The notes under the pieces are model-generated. The model made no database searches. It was not told the origin of the DNA and worked only from the letters and a program-made list of their open reading frames with translations. The translations under genes were made by a program, and so were the position numbers. From contig NZ_SLWN01000013.1 in the NCBI RefSeq assembly GCF_004342025.1, positions 177,823 to 241,822 of the forward strand: a stretch of DNA of 64,000 bases, read 5' to 3'. Source of the DNA: Kribbella steppae. Its GTDB lineage: Bacteria > Actinomycetota > Actinomycetes > Propionibacteriales > Kribbellaceae. Shown here in pieces: positions 16,569 to 25,096 of the stretch (the first letter of the stretch is position 1; each line of letters opens with the position of its first letter).

Positions 16569-17375
16569 ATGTCGTTCACCACCCGGCTGCCCCAGCCAAC
16601 CGCAACCTTGGCAGCCGTCACCGATTCCCGCGTCGATCAGGCAGCGATTGCGGAAAGACTCCTCCGAGAAGCAGCATCAGCCACCGGGCCACGGCGCGAG
16701 GACCTCCTCGATCAAGCAATCGTCGCGTCCGTACCACTCGCTCGCACGCTCGCGAGCCGCTACTACCGGCGCGGCGTCGACGCCGAAGACCTGGACCAGG
16801 TCGCCTATGAGTACCTCGTCAAGGCAGCCCGCAGCTATCAGCCGGACGACACCTCCGACTTCCGCTCCTTCGCCATCCCCACCATCCGCGGCGGCATCCG
16901 GCACCACTTCCGGGACCACGCCTGGGCCGTCAAGATGCCGCGCCGCCTGCAGGACATCCAGACGCAGCTCACCGTCACCGAAGCCGCACTGGCGGCTCGC
17001 CTCGAACGCTGGCCCAGCAGCCACGAGCTGGCCGAAGCCCTCGGTCTCGAGGTGAAGGAAGTCGTCGAGGCCCAACGGGCTCAGGGATGCTTCAACCCGT
17101 CATCCCTCGACATTCCCCTGCACGACGACTCGTCGATCACCCGCGGACAACTGGTCGCCGATCCCGCTGACACCTATCAGCTCGTCGACCAGATCGAGTC
17201 GCTCCGCCCGGTCGTCGCCAACCTGCCGGCCCGGGATCGGCTGATCTTCCAGCGCCGCTTCCTGGAACACCGAACCCAGGCCGAGATCGGCCACGAGATC
17301 GGCGTCACCCAAATGCAGGTCTCCCGACTCCTCGGCCGCATCATGCTCCAGCTGCGACTCGCTCTGTCCGTTTGA
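16569..17375 (+). CDS. SigB/SigF-family RNA polymerase sigma factor
   Basis: 268 aa sigma-70 group 3 protein. Region 2 (about 60-125) has ASRYYRRGVDAEDLDQVAYEYL and the DNA-melting FRSFAIPTIRGGIRHHFRD; region 3 follows, then region 4 near the C-terminus with the HTH AEIGHEIGVTQMQVSRLLGRI. It probably directs a general or oxidative stress regulon. No anti-sigma or anti-anti-sigma gene is adjacent. The start is ATG 16569; upstream in-frame codons lie within the leader. Confidence 0.92.
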   Translation: MSFTTRLPQPTATLAAVTDSRVDQAAIAERLLREAASATGPRREDLLDQAIVASVPLARTLASRYYRRGVDAEDLDQVAYEYLVKAARSYQPDDTSDFRSFAIPTIRGGIRHHFRDHAWAVKMPRRLQDIQTQLTVTEAALAARLERWPSSHELAEALGLEVKEVVEAQRAQGCFNPSSLDIPLHDDSSITRGQLVADPADTYQLVDQIESLRPVVANLPARDRLIFQRRFLEHRTQAEIGHEIGVTQMQVSRLLGRIMLQLRLALSV

Positions 17376-17576
17376 CTGCGAATCTCGAACCGACCGGTCC
17401 GCCGATGTCATGCATCCACGAGGCGGATCAGCCACGCCCAGCGAGAGGCACCACATCTTCAGGTTCTCGTTGGGTCGTGTAGTGACCAGACGGACTGGGC
17501 ACCTGTAGGTGCGGAGAGCTCAGGGTGAGAGTGCGCTGGGCTTTCGCTTTGCCCTGCCCGGCTTCCGGAAGGCGGC

Positions 17577-19370
17577 ATGACGATGACCGACCCGACGATG
17601 GCAGGTCGCCTCCTAGCCAGCCGGTACAGGTTGGTCGGGGTATTGGGTCGCGGAGGCATGGGCGTGGTCTGGCAGGCCCGCGACGAGCTCCTCGGCCGGT
17701 CAGTGGCGGTCAAGGAAGTCTTGCTGCCGCCGGAGCTACCCGATGAGGAACGCGAGATCCTGCGGCGGCGCACCCTGCGCGAGGCCCGCTCCGCCGGCCG
17801 GTTCAGTCACCCGAACGTAGTGACCGTGTACGACGTCGTCGAAGCGGACGGCCGTCCTTGGATTGTGATGGAGCTGGTCCGGTCCACCACGCTGGCGCAG
17901 GCGATCCGCGAGTACGGACCGTTGCCGCCGGGAGAGGTGGCTCGGATCGGCCTGCAAGTGCTGGCCGCGTTACACGCCGCACACCGCGCCGGCGTACTGC
18001 ATCGTGACGTCAAGCCGAGCAACGTGCTGCTCACCGGAGACGGCCGGGTCGTGCTGACGGACTTCGGCATCGCCACCTTGGAGGGCGATCCGTCGCTGAC
18101 GACGTCGGGCACACTGCTGGGGTCGCCGGCGTTCATCGCTCCGGAACGGGTTCAAGGTCGGGGCGCCGGTGTGGAGTCGGACCTGTGGTCGCTGGGCGCC
18201 ACGCTCTACACCGCAGTGGAAGGGCGGCCGCCGTACGACCGGGGATCCACGCTTCCTACGCTGGCGGCCGCGGTGACCGAGGAGCCCGACCCGGCGCGGC
18301 TGGCTGGGCCGCTCGGGCCGGCGCTTGACGGTCTGTTGCGCAAGGACCCCACGGATCGCATCGACGTCTGGGAGGCGAGACGTCTACTTCACCAAGCCGA
18401 GACGGCGTCTGAGGTTCCCTCCGGTTCGCAGGGATCTGAGGCTGTCGACACGTCGAAGGTGGACAGTGGTCAGCGGACGCGGATGCTGCCGATTCCGCCG
18501 GTCGTTTCGCAGCCCGGGCAGTACGGCGATGCTCAGCCAACCGGAGACGGTACGGCGGTGGCGACACCGGCCGATTCCACGTCATCAGCCGACGGTCCTG
18601 TCGCCGAACCCGATTCGGCCTCGTCGGATGGGAGGGAGTCGTCCAACGGAAATCTTCCGAAGGTTGTCGGTGCGATGCTCGCCTGTGTACTGCTCGCGGT
18701 CGCCGTGATCGGTTGGGCGCTGTTCCGACCGGGCGACGACGACCAGGGAAGTCAGCCGGAATCGACCGGCTCGCCGCAGACCAGTGGAGTCAGCAACGCG
18801 CCACGCAGTACAGCGGCGCCTTCGAGTACGCCGCCACCAACCAAACGCCGGCCCTCGTCGCCCGCTACCAGCAGACCTGCCTCTCCTAGCAGCCGCACCA
18901 CCGCGCCCGAGTCTCCCGCGACCGAGCGTGGTCCGGTGCCCGCCGGCTTCGAGCGGCACATGGACCCGACCGGATTCTCACTCGCAGTGCCGGCAGACTG
19001 GACCGTGGAGCGGCGAGGTGAGCGCGTCTACTTCCGTGAGCCGGGCAGCGCGCGCTTCCTGCTCATCGACCAGACCAACCAACCCAAGCCGGATCCAGTC
19101 GCTGACTGGCGTCAGCAGGAAGCAGCCCGCAAAGACGGCTACGCCGACTACCAGCGCATCCGGATCGAGCCGGTCGACTACTTCGAGAAGGCTGCCGACT
19201 GGGAGTTCACCTACGCCACCCCCTCCGGCCGCCGCCACGTCCTCAACCGCGGCGTGGTCACCAGCGATAACCGGGCCTACGGCATCTACTGGTCCACCCC
19301 TGACACCCAATGGGCCGAAAGCCGCTCCCTCTACCAAACGTTCACGGAAACCTTCCAACCAGCCTCATGA
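17577..19370 (+). CDS. PknB-like membrane Ser/Thr protein kinase with C-terminal sensor domain
   Basis: 597 aa. The kinase domain spans 17-275: P-loop GRGGMG (24-29), VAVK with K46, HRDVKPSN (142-149), DFG (162-164) and APE (188-190). A Ser/Pro-rich linker, one membrane segment (about 363-383), a Thr/Pro/Ser-rich wall-spanning stretch and an extracytoplasmic domain (about 450-597) with no PASTA motifs follow. The outside domain resembles the DUF1906/LppX-unrelated tail of other actinobacterial kinases only vaguely, so its ligand is unknown. It follows the sigma factor by 200 bp and may feed into the same stress circuit (inference). Confidence 0.9.
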   Translation: MTMTDPTMAGRLLASRYRLVGVLGRGGMGVVWQARDELLGRSVAVKEVLLPPELPDEEREILRRRTLREARSAGRFSHPNVVTVYDVVEADGRPWIVMELVRSTTLAQAIREYGPLPPGEVARIGLQVLAALHAAHRAGVLHRDVKPSNVLLTGDGRVVLTDFGIATLEGDPSLTTSGTLLGSPAFIAPERVQGRGAGVESDLWSLGATLYTAVEGRPPYDRGSTLPTLAAAVTEEPDPARLAGPLGPALDGLLRKDPTDRIDVWEARRLLHQAETASEVPSGSQGSEAVDTSKVDSGQRTRMLPIPPVVSQPGQYGDAQPTGDGTAVATPADSTSSADGPVAEPDSASSDGRESSNGNLPKVVGAMLACVLLAVAVIGWALFRPGDDDQGSQPESTGSPQTSGVSNAPRSTAAPSSTPPPTKRRPSSPATSRPASPSSRTTAPESPATERGPVPAGFERHMDPTGFSLAVPADWTVERRGERVYFREPGSARFLLIDQTNQPKPDPVADWRQQEAARKDGYADYQRIRIEPVDYFEKAADWEFTYATPSGRRHVLNRGVVTSDNRAYGIYWSTPDTQWAESRSLYQTFTETFQPAS

Positions 19371-19790
19371 CCCCGCCCGGGCGGCTGATTCGTAGGGCGC
19401 CAGCGTCCCGTAGCGGGTGGCACTCCAGTCCCCGGCGGGCACCGGCAGCCAGCGACTCCACCGGCCATCGCCTGCGCTGGAGAACAAGAAGTCACATGGT
19501 TCGGCCGGCTCCTGCAAGTGGAATCGCAACGCCAAGCCGAGGACATCCGGCAATCCGCCAGGCAATCCGCCGCCCTTCGACAGCCTCACCGTCGCGAGGT
19601 GATCGCCCTGTGGAATCAACGGAATCTGCTGATCGACCGTGAGACGCGCGGCGAAGGTCACGCCGCGCGGATGTACGGCGGGAGCATGCCGCAGCCAGGC
19701 CATCGCGTCTAAGAACGCCGAAAACCCGTGCGTCGGCGCGTTAGCCAGCAGTCGGACTGCTCCCGCTCGGCTCAGGGTTTCCCGGTTCAT
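19365..19790 (-). pseudogene. Phosphodiesterase-annotated protein, 3'-truncated
   Basis: 141 aa starting at ATG 19790. The sequence PRGVTFAARLTV, ATVRLSKGGGLPGGLPDVLGLALRF and SRWLPVPAG is that of an actinobacterial catalase-like-fold family often annotated phosphodiesterase, usually about 260-300 aa and encoded next to an NAD-epimerase as here. The frame breaks after RYGTLAPY into ESAARAGS and stops 5 bp inside the convergent kinase gene, so the second half is missing. It overlaps the epimerase gene by 50 bp. Confidence 0.5.
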
Positions 19791-20850
19791 GATTGGCGCG
19801 GTGACTGACCGGACCGCGGCTGAGCAGCTCGGACAGCTCACTCAGCACGGTGCGCTGCCGCAATACCGCTGTGAAGTCGGCCGATGCGTTGCCCATCCCG
19901 TCGAGGGTTTCCCGCAGTACATCCATTGCGTCGATCGACGATGACCAGCCGAGCTCACGCTCAGCCCGAGAGCTGTCCAAAGCCGGCGCCGCGCACCCCA
20001 GGTCCAGCCAGCCCGGTGACACCGGCTGCAGCCGCGCCTGCCAGGCTGCCAGCATCAGCGCGTGGACCACTCGAGCAGGGGTTTTGACCCACCGGGCGCC
20101 GAGTGCCTCAGCGATCATCGCCGAGGTGACCGGCGTCGCCGCGGCCAGGTTGAACGCTCCCACAGCTCGCTGCTGCAGGACCCGCACAACCGCGTCCGCG
20201 ACGTCGTCGGCGTGCACCATCGCAACGGTCAGCCCCGCCGGCATCGGCAGCACCGGAACCGCACCGACGGTTCTGGCCGGCAGCAGCACCGGCAGCGCGT
20301 ACCGCAGCAACGCGCTCCCCGCCAAGCGCTGACCGATGATCCCGGGCCGCAGCCGCGCCACCGCCGTACCGTCAGAGGACCGTTCGAAAGCATCCAGCAG
20401 CCTTTCGGCCCTGACCTTGTGACGGCTGTACGACGAGCTGGGCACGCCGTCGACCGGATAGTCCTCCGCCACCGGAATGTCGTTGCGTTTGGGTGCGTAC
20501 GCCCCCACCGACGACATGTGCACCACCTGCCCGACACCCAACGCCGAACACGCGTCAAGGACCCGTTGCGTCCCACCGACACCGACAGACTCGAGGTAGC
20601 GCACCTGATGCGACGGCTGGAACGCCCACGCCAGATGCACCACCGCGTCCGCGCCACGGACCGCCCGTCGCAACTCGTGTTCGCACTCGCGGCTGGACAG
20701 GTCGATCGACACCCACCGGGAGCTACTCGTCGCGGCATAGTGGGGTATCCGTCGTGCCACCGCAACGATGTCGTACTCGCCGGCCTCTCGCAGGCGACGG
20801 ACCAAGGCGCTGCCCACATTGCCGCTAGCGCCGGTAATGACCACTCGCAT
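19741..20850 (-). CDS. NAD-dependent epimerase/dehydratase (extended SDR)
   Basis: 369 aa extended SDR. GASGNVGS (7-14) is the dinucleotide loop, VVHLAWAF follows the second Rossmann strand, and YSRHK near residue 140 gives the Tyr/Lys pair. The substrate is probably a nucleotide sugar or other small molecule; this cannot be fixed. The start has GAGGGAG. It lies 26 bp after the membrane protein gene, as the penultimate member of a minus-strand run from 23383. Confidence 0.85.
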   Translation of the reverse strand: MRVVITGASGNVGSALVRRLREAGEYDIVAVARRIPHYAATSSSRWVSIDLSSRECEHELRRAVRGADAVVHLAWAFQPSHQVRYLESVGVGGTQRVLDACSALGVGQVVHMSSVGAYAPKRNDIPVAEDYPVDGVPSSSYSRHKVRAERLLDAFERSSDGTAVARLRPGIIGQRLAGSALLRYALPVLLPARTVGAVPVLPMPAGLTVAMVHADDVADAVVRVLQQRAVGAFNLAAATPVTSAMIAEALGARWVKTPARVVHALMLAAWQARLQPVSPGWLDLGCAAPALDSSRAERELGWSSSIDAMDVLRETLDGMGNASADFTAVLRQRTVLSELSELLSRGPVSHRANHEPGNPEPSGSSPTAG

Positions 20851-20876
20851 AGTGCTCCCTCAACATGTGCAGGCGC

Positions 20877-21635
20877 TCAGGAGCCAAGTCCGGCCTTGTC
20901 GACCTTGCGGTGAAATCGCATCCCCGCCAGGCCACCGACCAAAGCGCCGATAAGGCTGGCAGCGGCCGCGAAGAGCAGCGCGATGATGCCGCCCGTGGTG
21001 AGGCTGCCCTCGCTGATGGGGATTCGGGGAAAACTGTTCAGTCGGCCGAGAACGTTGTACTGATCGCCGGCGATCGCCACGACGATTGCGACAACGCCCG
21101 CGATGACCACGGCCCACAACCAGACCGCGAGACCCTGTCTGATGCCGTTGAAACGGGCCATCCGGCCGGCCACATAGCCGCCGCAGTAGTAGGCGATGAA
21201 CAGCATGAGGAGCACGAGGATGGCGCCGATGAAGCCAATGGTTCCTGAATTGGCGTCAGCCTGGTCAGTGGCTTCGGCGGCGCTGGTGCCCGTCGCGACC
21301 CCGACCGCGGTGCCGGCGGCTGTGAGCAGCGCGGTCAGCAGGATTGCCGTACCTGTCGCCGTCAGCCAACCGAAGAAGGCCGACCCCACCTTGATACCGC
21401 CGTACTCTTCCTTCTCGCGACCCACGACACTGTGCCGGTCCCTGGCCAAGGCGGCCTCTGGGTCATAAGCAGTACTGCTGCCAGGCTCGACATCCGTGGA
21501 CTCGTCCTGCCTCAGGCCGCGATCGGACTGCCTGGCCGTGTTGTCATCGGGCAGCGGCCGCTCGGTGGCCGGTTCGTTCCTGCGCCTGCCATCTGCATCC
21601 ACACCCGGAACGTCCGGCCGTCGTTCATCGCTCAT
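20877..21635 (-). CDS. Multi-pass membrane protein, unknown function
   Basis: 252 aa. A charged, disordered N-terminal segment (1 to about 78) precedes about four membrane helices (about 85-110, 130-155, 166-190, 212-236). A Gly/Ala-rich last helix ends in a basic tail. The start codon overlaps the preceding stop (ATGA), so it is coupled to the DUF3618-like gene. It is probably an envelope-stress protein, by context only. Confidence 0.75.
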   Translation of the reverse strand: MSDERRPDVPGVDADGRRRNEPATERPLPDDNTARQSDRGLRQDESTDVEPGSSTAYDPEAALARDRHSVVGREKEEYGGIKVGSAFFGWLTATGTAILLTALLTAAGTAVGVATGTSAAEATDQADANSGTIGFIGAILVLLMLFIAYYCGGYVAGRMARFNGIRQGLAVWLWAVVIAGVVAIVVAIAGDQYNVLGRLNSFPRIPISEGSLTTGGIIALLFAAAASLIGALVGGLAGMRFHRKVDKAGLGS

Positions 21636-22264
21636 CTCGAGGAACCCGCCTGCCGGACGTTGTCGGCCGAGTCCTTCGCATCTCCGGCAACCTGCTGAGC
21701 CGCTGACCGGCTCTCGTCGGCCACCTCGCCGGCTGCCTGGGATGCGGAGTGCTTGACCTGCTCAACGGCTTCCTGCGCCGGTTCCTGCAGATTCTCCCTG
21801 ACCTCTTGGGCGACCTGGGCGGCCTGCTCCTTCACCGGTCCGGCGACGTCCATCGCCCTTTCCTTGGCGTCCTGCGCCAGTTCGCGTTCCTTGGTCGATG
21901 CAGGCAGTACGGCGGCCGCGACCCAGCCAGCCGCGAACGCGATCACTCCGGCGGCCAACGGCGTACCGCGAGTTCTCGCGCGAGCCTTGTCCGGTGCTGA
22001 ACCGACTGCATCACCGACCTTGCTCCCCGCGTCCTGCATCGTTGACACCGCTGAACCCCCTGTGTCGCTCATCGATCCGCCGACCGACTCGGCCGAGCCC
22101 ATCACGTGTTCCTTCAGCCGATGGACCCCGCCGCGGGCCCGGTCGACCCGCCTGCCTACCACGCGACTGGGGCTGACCTTCTCGGTCAGGGCGTCGACGT
22201 CGCGACCCACATTGCGCCGTGTCTGCTCGATGTCTCGCTTCAGCTGTTCCGGGTCTTCAGCCAT
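21632..22264 (-). CDS. DUF3618-domain envelope protein
   Basis: 210 aa. The N-terminus (EDPEQLKRDIEQTRRNVGRDVDAL) is the DUF3618 signature. A single membrane helix (about 103-122) follows, then a long charged Ala/Glu/Gln-rich helical region with 11-residue-like repeats, reminiscent of apolipoprotein/LEA helices. The start ATG has AGGAGG. It overlaps the holin-like gene by 25 bp and the next gene by 4 bp. DUF3618 proteins are regularly found beside holin-X proteins, as here. Confidence 0.85.
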   Translation of the reverse strand: MAEDPEQLKRDIEQTRRNVGRDVDALTEKVSPSRVVGRRVDRARGGVHRLKEHVMGSAESVGGSMSDTGGSAVSTMQDAGSKVGDAVGSAPDKARARTRGTPLAAGVIAFAAGWVAAAVLPASTKERELAQDAKERAMDVAGPVKEQAAQVAQEVRENLQEPAQEAVEQVKHSASQAAGEVADESRSAAQQVAGDAKDSADNVRQAGSSR

Positions 22265-22617
22265 TTCGCGTCCTCCTTGAGTGATTCGACCGTCTGGTCG
22301 GGTTTCGGATCGACCTCGCGCAACTCCTTGCGTCCCGTCATCGCCAGTACGGCGCCAACGAGCGCCCACACGGCGGCGACGATGAGCGCTGCCCAGATGA
22401 GGTCCATGGCTTCATCCAGGGCCCACATCACCGTCAAGGAGATGAACAGAGCGACCATCCAGCCCGCGAAGGCCGCACCGCCGAGCATCCCCGCGCCCTT
22501 GCCGGCCTTCTTCGCCTCGGCCTGGAGCTCGGCCTTGGCCAGCGCCAGCTCCTGGCGGGTCAGCTGTCCCAGATCGGTGGTCAGCTGGGAGACGAGCTCG
22601 CCGACCGACTCATCCAT
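22240..22617 (-). CDS. Actinobacterial holin-X (phage-holin-superfamily III) membrane protein
   Basis: 125 aa. An amphipathic N-terminal helix (LTTDLGQLTRQELALAKAEL) precedes two membrane helices (about 44-66 and 74-96), the PF07332 layout. Despite the family name it is a chromosomal envelope protein in this context. The start is ATG 22617 after GGAGG; the in-frame ATG at 22665 would leave only 1 bp between genes and lacks a site. Confidence 0.85.
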   Translation of the reverse strand: MDESVGELVSQLTTDLGQLTRQELALAKAELQAEAKKAGKGAGMLGGAAFAGWMVALFISLTVMWALDEAMDLIWAALIVAAVWALVGAVLAMTGRKELREVDPKPDQTVESLKEDAKWLKTRNS

Positions 22618-22666
22618 CGACAACCTCCTCGGCTCGCTGCCCGGTGGTGATCCGCCGACAGTCATG

Positions 22667-23383
22667 TCACTGCCCCGATCCAGGTCCGAACCTCGGCGTC
22701 ACGGGCGCGCCCGGATCCGGATCCGGCGCTACCGGCGTGGGCGCCGGCGGCGGTGTCGAAGTCGGAGCGACCGGTGGGGCGCTCATCGGCGCCGAGGGCG
22801 GCGGGATCAGATAGTCATCCGCTGCAGGGCCTCCAGCCGACTGCTCTGGCACTCCGATGGTGCTGTTGCTCGACGTCCCGGAGCCGCCTGCTGCCAGGGA
22901 ACGCGTTAGGCGGCCCGCGACAACGCCGGCGGCCACGGCTACCAGCAGGAACGTGCCTGGCTTGCGCCGCGCGTACCCGCGCACCTCTTCCAGCAGATCC
23001 CCGGGCTCGTGCTTCTGCAGGAAGTCCGCAGCCTGGTCCGTGAAGTCGGCACCATGCCGTGCCAATTGGGCTCCCAGGCCGGACTCACCGTGCTCTGCCA
23101 TCCCGCGCAGCTCGTGGCTCACCGAACGCAGTCCGTCGGTGGCCCGCTCCTTCTGCTGGCGGGCCTGTCCGACCAGCTCCTCCCGGGTCTGACCGGCCAG
23201 CTGCCGGGCCTGCTCACGGGCGTCCGACGTCACGTCCGATGCCTTGTCCTTGACGGTCCCCGCAACCTGGCGAGTGGCCTCGACCGACGTCTCCTTCAAC
23301 TGCCCGGCTTCGTCCCGCGCAGTCTCGGTCATACCTTCTGCCGGTGGACTCGCGGCGTCCATCCGATGATTCATATCCGTCAT
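22667..23383 (-). CDS. Helical apolipoprotein/LEA-like membrane-anchored protein
   Basis: 238 aa. Residues 20-130 are a charged helical stretch with repeated A/T-V/K-D patterns (KDKASDVTSDAREQARQLAG). One membrane helix follows (about 140-160), then a Pro/Ala/Ser tail. It is similar in style to the DUF3618 neighbour. The start ATG 23383 has GGAAGGAG. It is the first gene of the minus-strand run to 19741. It probably stabilises the membrane or envelope under stress (inference). Confidence 0.7.
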   Translation of the reverse strand: MTDMNHRMDAASPPAEGMTETARDEAGQLKETSVEATRQVAGTVKDKASDVTSDAREQARQLAGQTREELVGQARQQKERATDGLRSVSHELRGMAEHGESGLGAQLARHGADFTDQAADFLQKHEPGDLLEEVRGYARRKPGTFLLVAVAAGVVAGRLTRSLAAGGSGTSSNSTIGVPEQSAGGPAADDYLIPPPSAPMSAPPVAPTSTPPPAPTPVAPDPDPGAPVTPRFGPGSGQ

Positions 23384-23569
23384 GTGACGGCTCCTTCCAG
23401 GAGCGTTGATGACGTTGCGAGGCTCGCCCTTTGGTCCGCCGTACGAGAAAAAGCCGGCGACAGGTCGAGGGGTGGCCTGGCTCAGGCCGAAAGGCGCAGC
23501 ATCTCTGCCTCGCAACAAGGACTTACTGAAATGGCACACTTCCGTACCACTACTGAAACTGGACGCCCG

Positions 23570-23594
23570 GTACCCGCAGCCAAACCAGCAATCC
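23570..23594 (-). promoter_or_regulatory. SigB/SigF-like promoter for the envelope-protein run
   Basis: GGAT-N15-GGGTAC on the minus strand, 186 bp upstream of ATG 23383. The 377-bp gap holding it (23384-23760) has no recognisable gene. Confidence 0.4.
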
Positions 23595-23717
23595 GGCCGC
23601 TTCAGGAAGCGGACCGGTCGCGCGCGCTGGTGCTGCCCTCAACGCGCACGACCTGAGCCGAGGCCGCCTGTTCGGCTCGGGCCCGGAACGTCGGACGACT
23701 GACGTAACCCTCAACAG

Positions 23718-23744
23718 CGCGGATCGAGAGTCACGATCCGCGCA
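23718..23744 (-). terminator. Terminator hairpin after the iron redox enzyme gene
   Basis: A perfect 10-bp stem GCGCGGATCG/CGATCCGCGC with a 7-nt loop lies 16 bp past the stop of the minus-strand gene ending at 23761. Confidence 0.7.
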
Positions 23745-23760
23745 GGAATACGGAGGTGGC

Positions 23761-24753
23761 TCATCCTGCGGCGGTGACAGGCCTGCGTAGATGGCGGGTA
23801 GGCGCCTTCCATTCGGTGAGTAGGTGCTCGGCGAAGAGGTTGTCCAGGGCAAGCGAGCAGCGTGCGCCGAACAGCACGTCGCCAAGAGCGTCGGGATGCT
23901 GTTGCACGTAGCTGCCGCAGAGGTCGTGTGCCGCGATCTGCTCGTGGACCGCATCCGCTTCGACATGCTCGGTGAAATAGCGTGCCTGTTCTGCCGAGGC
24001 GCCGAGCCTTGCGGCCCCGGCGGCGTACTGGCGGTTGGGAAGAGTGGAGGTCATCTCGAGAGCTGCCAGGTGACCGATGAGCGCACCAGTCCAGCGGCGG
24101 TGGACCGCGAACAGCGACATCACGTTCGACACGGCCAACGTGACGGCCGGCACCGCCGAGACGTAATAGCCGTAGCTGTCGTCGAGCTCGAGCCAGCGCA
24201 TCGTCGTACGGAACAGTTCGGAATGCATGCGTTCCAGCCGGCCGCCGCCGTACTCGTCGGCTTCGATCTCGACCAACGCCGCCTTTGCGGCGCCGTCCAG
24301 GCGCGGGATGGCAAAGCTGTGCGGGTCGGCCTCCTTGAGCTGGTACACAGATCGGTTCAGAACGAACTGGCGGAACTGCTCCTTGGTGGCGTGCCGACGG
24401 AGGTACGGCGCCAGCCGTGGACCGTCATCGGCGTCGATCACTGCTCGCAGCTGTTCCGCGACCGGTTGATCGCTGGGATGGACCCGGCAGTCGGCTTCGA
24501 GCCAATCGATCCAGGAGTGCTCCAACTGGGTGCGGAAGGCAATGATGCCCGGATCCCATTGGCGATCCGGGTCCACGTTGTCGAAGCCGCGATACTGCAG
24601 CTCGTAGGTGACCCAGAGCGCCAGCTGGAGATCATCGTCGGCGAACGGTCGACCGGGTGCGCCGACATCGATGGATCCGACTCGGTCGTCGATTCCCGTG
24701 AGCCGATCGTTCAGCCAAGCGCTGAGAGGCCCACGTGGCGGTGGTAGCTGCAT
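23761..24753 (-). CDS. Iron-containing redox enzyme, haem-oxygenase-like fold
   Basis: 330 aa, all-helical, of the iron-containing redox enzyme family that shares the TENA/haem-oxygenase fold with di-iron oxidases such as CADD, UndA and SznF. Candidate ligands are E141, the Glu/His set in VEIEADEYGGGRLERMH (161-177) and HVEADAVH (263-270). A likely oxidase or oxygenase of a small amine or acid. The start is ATG 24753 after AAGGAG. It is divergent from the CDGSH gene across 86 bp; such pairing is common in actinobacteria. Confidence 0.82.
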   Translation of the reverse strand: MQLPPPRGPLSAWLNDRLTGIDDRVGSIDVGAPGRPFADDDLQLALWVTYELQYRGFDNVDPDRQWDPGIIAFRTQLEHSWIDWLEADCRVHPSDQPVAEQLRAVIDADDGPRLAPYLRRHATKEQFRQFVLNRSVYQLKEADPHSFAIPRLDGAAKAALVEIEADEYGGGRLERMHSELFRTTMRWLELDDSYGYYVSAVPAVTLAVSNVMSLFAVHRRWTGALIGHLAALEMTSTLPNRQYAAGAARLGASAEQARYFTEHVEADAVHEQIAAHDLCGSYVQQHPDALGDVLFGARCSLALDNLFAEHLLTEWKAPTRHLRRPVTAAG

Positions 24754-24839
24754 GCATGTCTCCTTGAGGCATCGGGCAACGATTCGGTACCTGGTCGGGA
24801 ATCCGTCGTTGATCACGTAGAGGTGGGTACTACCGGTTC

Positions 24840-25049
24840 ATGACGACGAAGGACGACGGCGCGACGCAGATCCGTGCCTATCCGGACGGCCCGATCCTGG
24901 TCCGCGGCGACTTCCAGCTCTTGGACGAGCACGGCGATCCGGTTCCGGCTCCCCGCGGTACCATCGCGCTGTGCCGCTGCGGCCGCACCGCCATCCCGCC
25001 CTTCTGCGACGGCACCCACACCCTGCCCCGCCACACCGCGGCAAGCTGA
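24840..25049 (+). CDS. CDGSH-type [2Fe-2S] protein
   Basis: 69 aa. The motif C45-x-C47-x8-C56-DGTH60 is the CDGSH 3Cys-1His cluster site, here with T for S. It is soluble and small, a probable electron donor or cluster carrier for the adjacent iron oxidase. A GGGTAC hexamer ends 9 bp before the ATG without a good -35, so the transcript may be nearly leaderless. The coding strand is opposite to both flanking genes. Confidence 0.92.
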   Translation: MTTKDDGATQIRAYPDGPILVRGDFQLLDEHGDPVPAPRGTIALCRCGRTAIPPFCDGTHTLPRHTAAS

Positions 25050-25096
25050 GCCAAGGGGTCCCGTACTCGGCCAAACCAAGCTCAGATGAGATGTCA

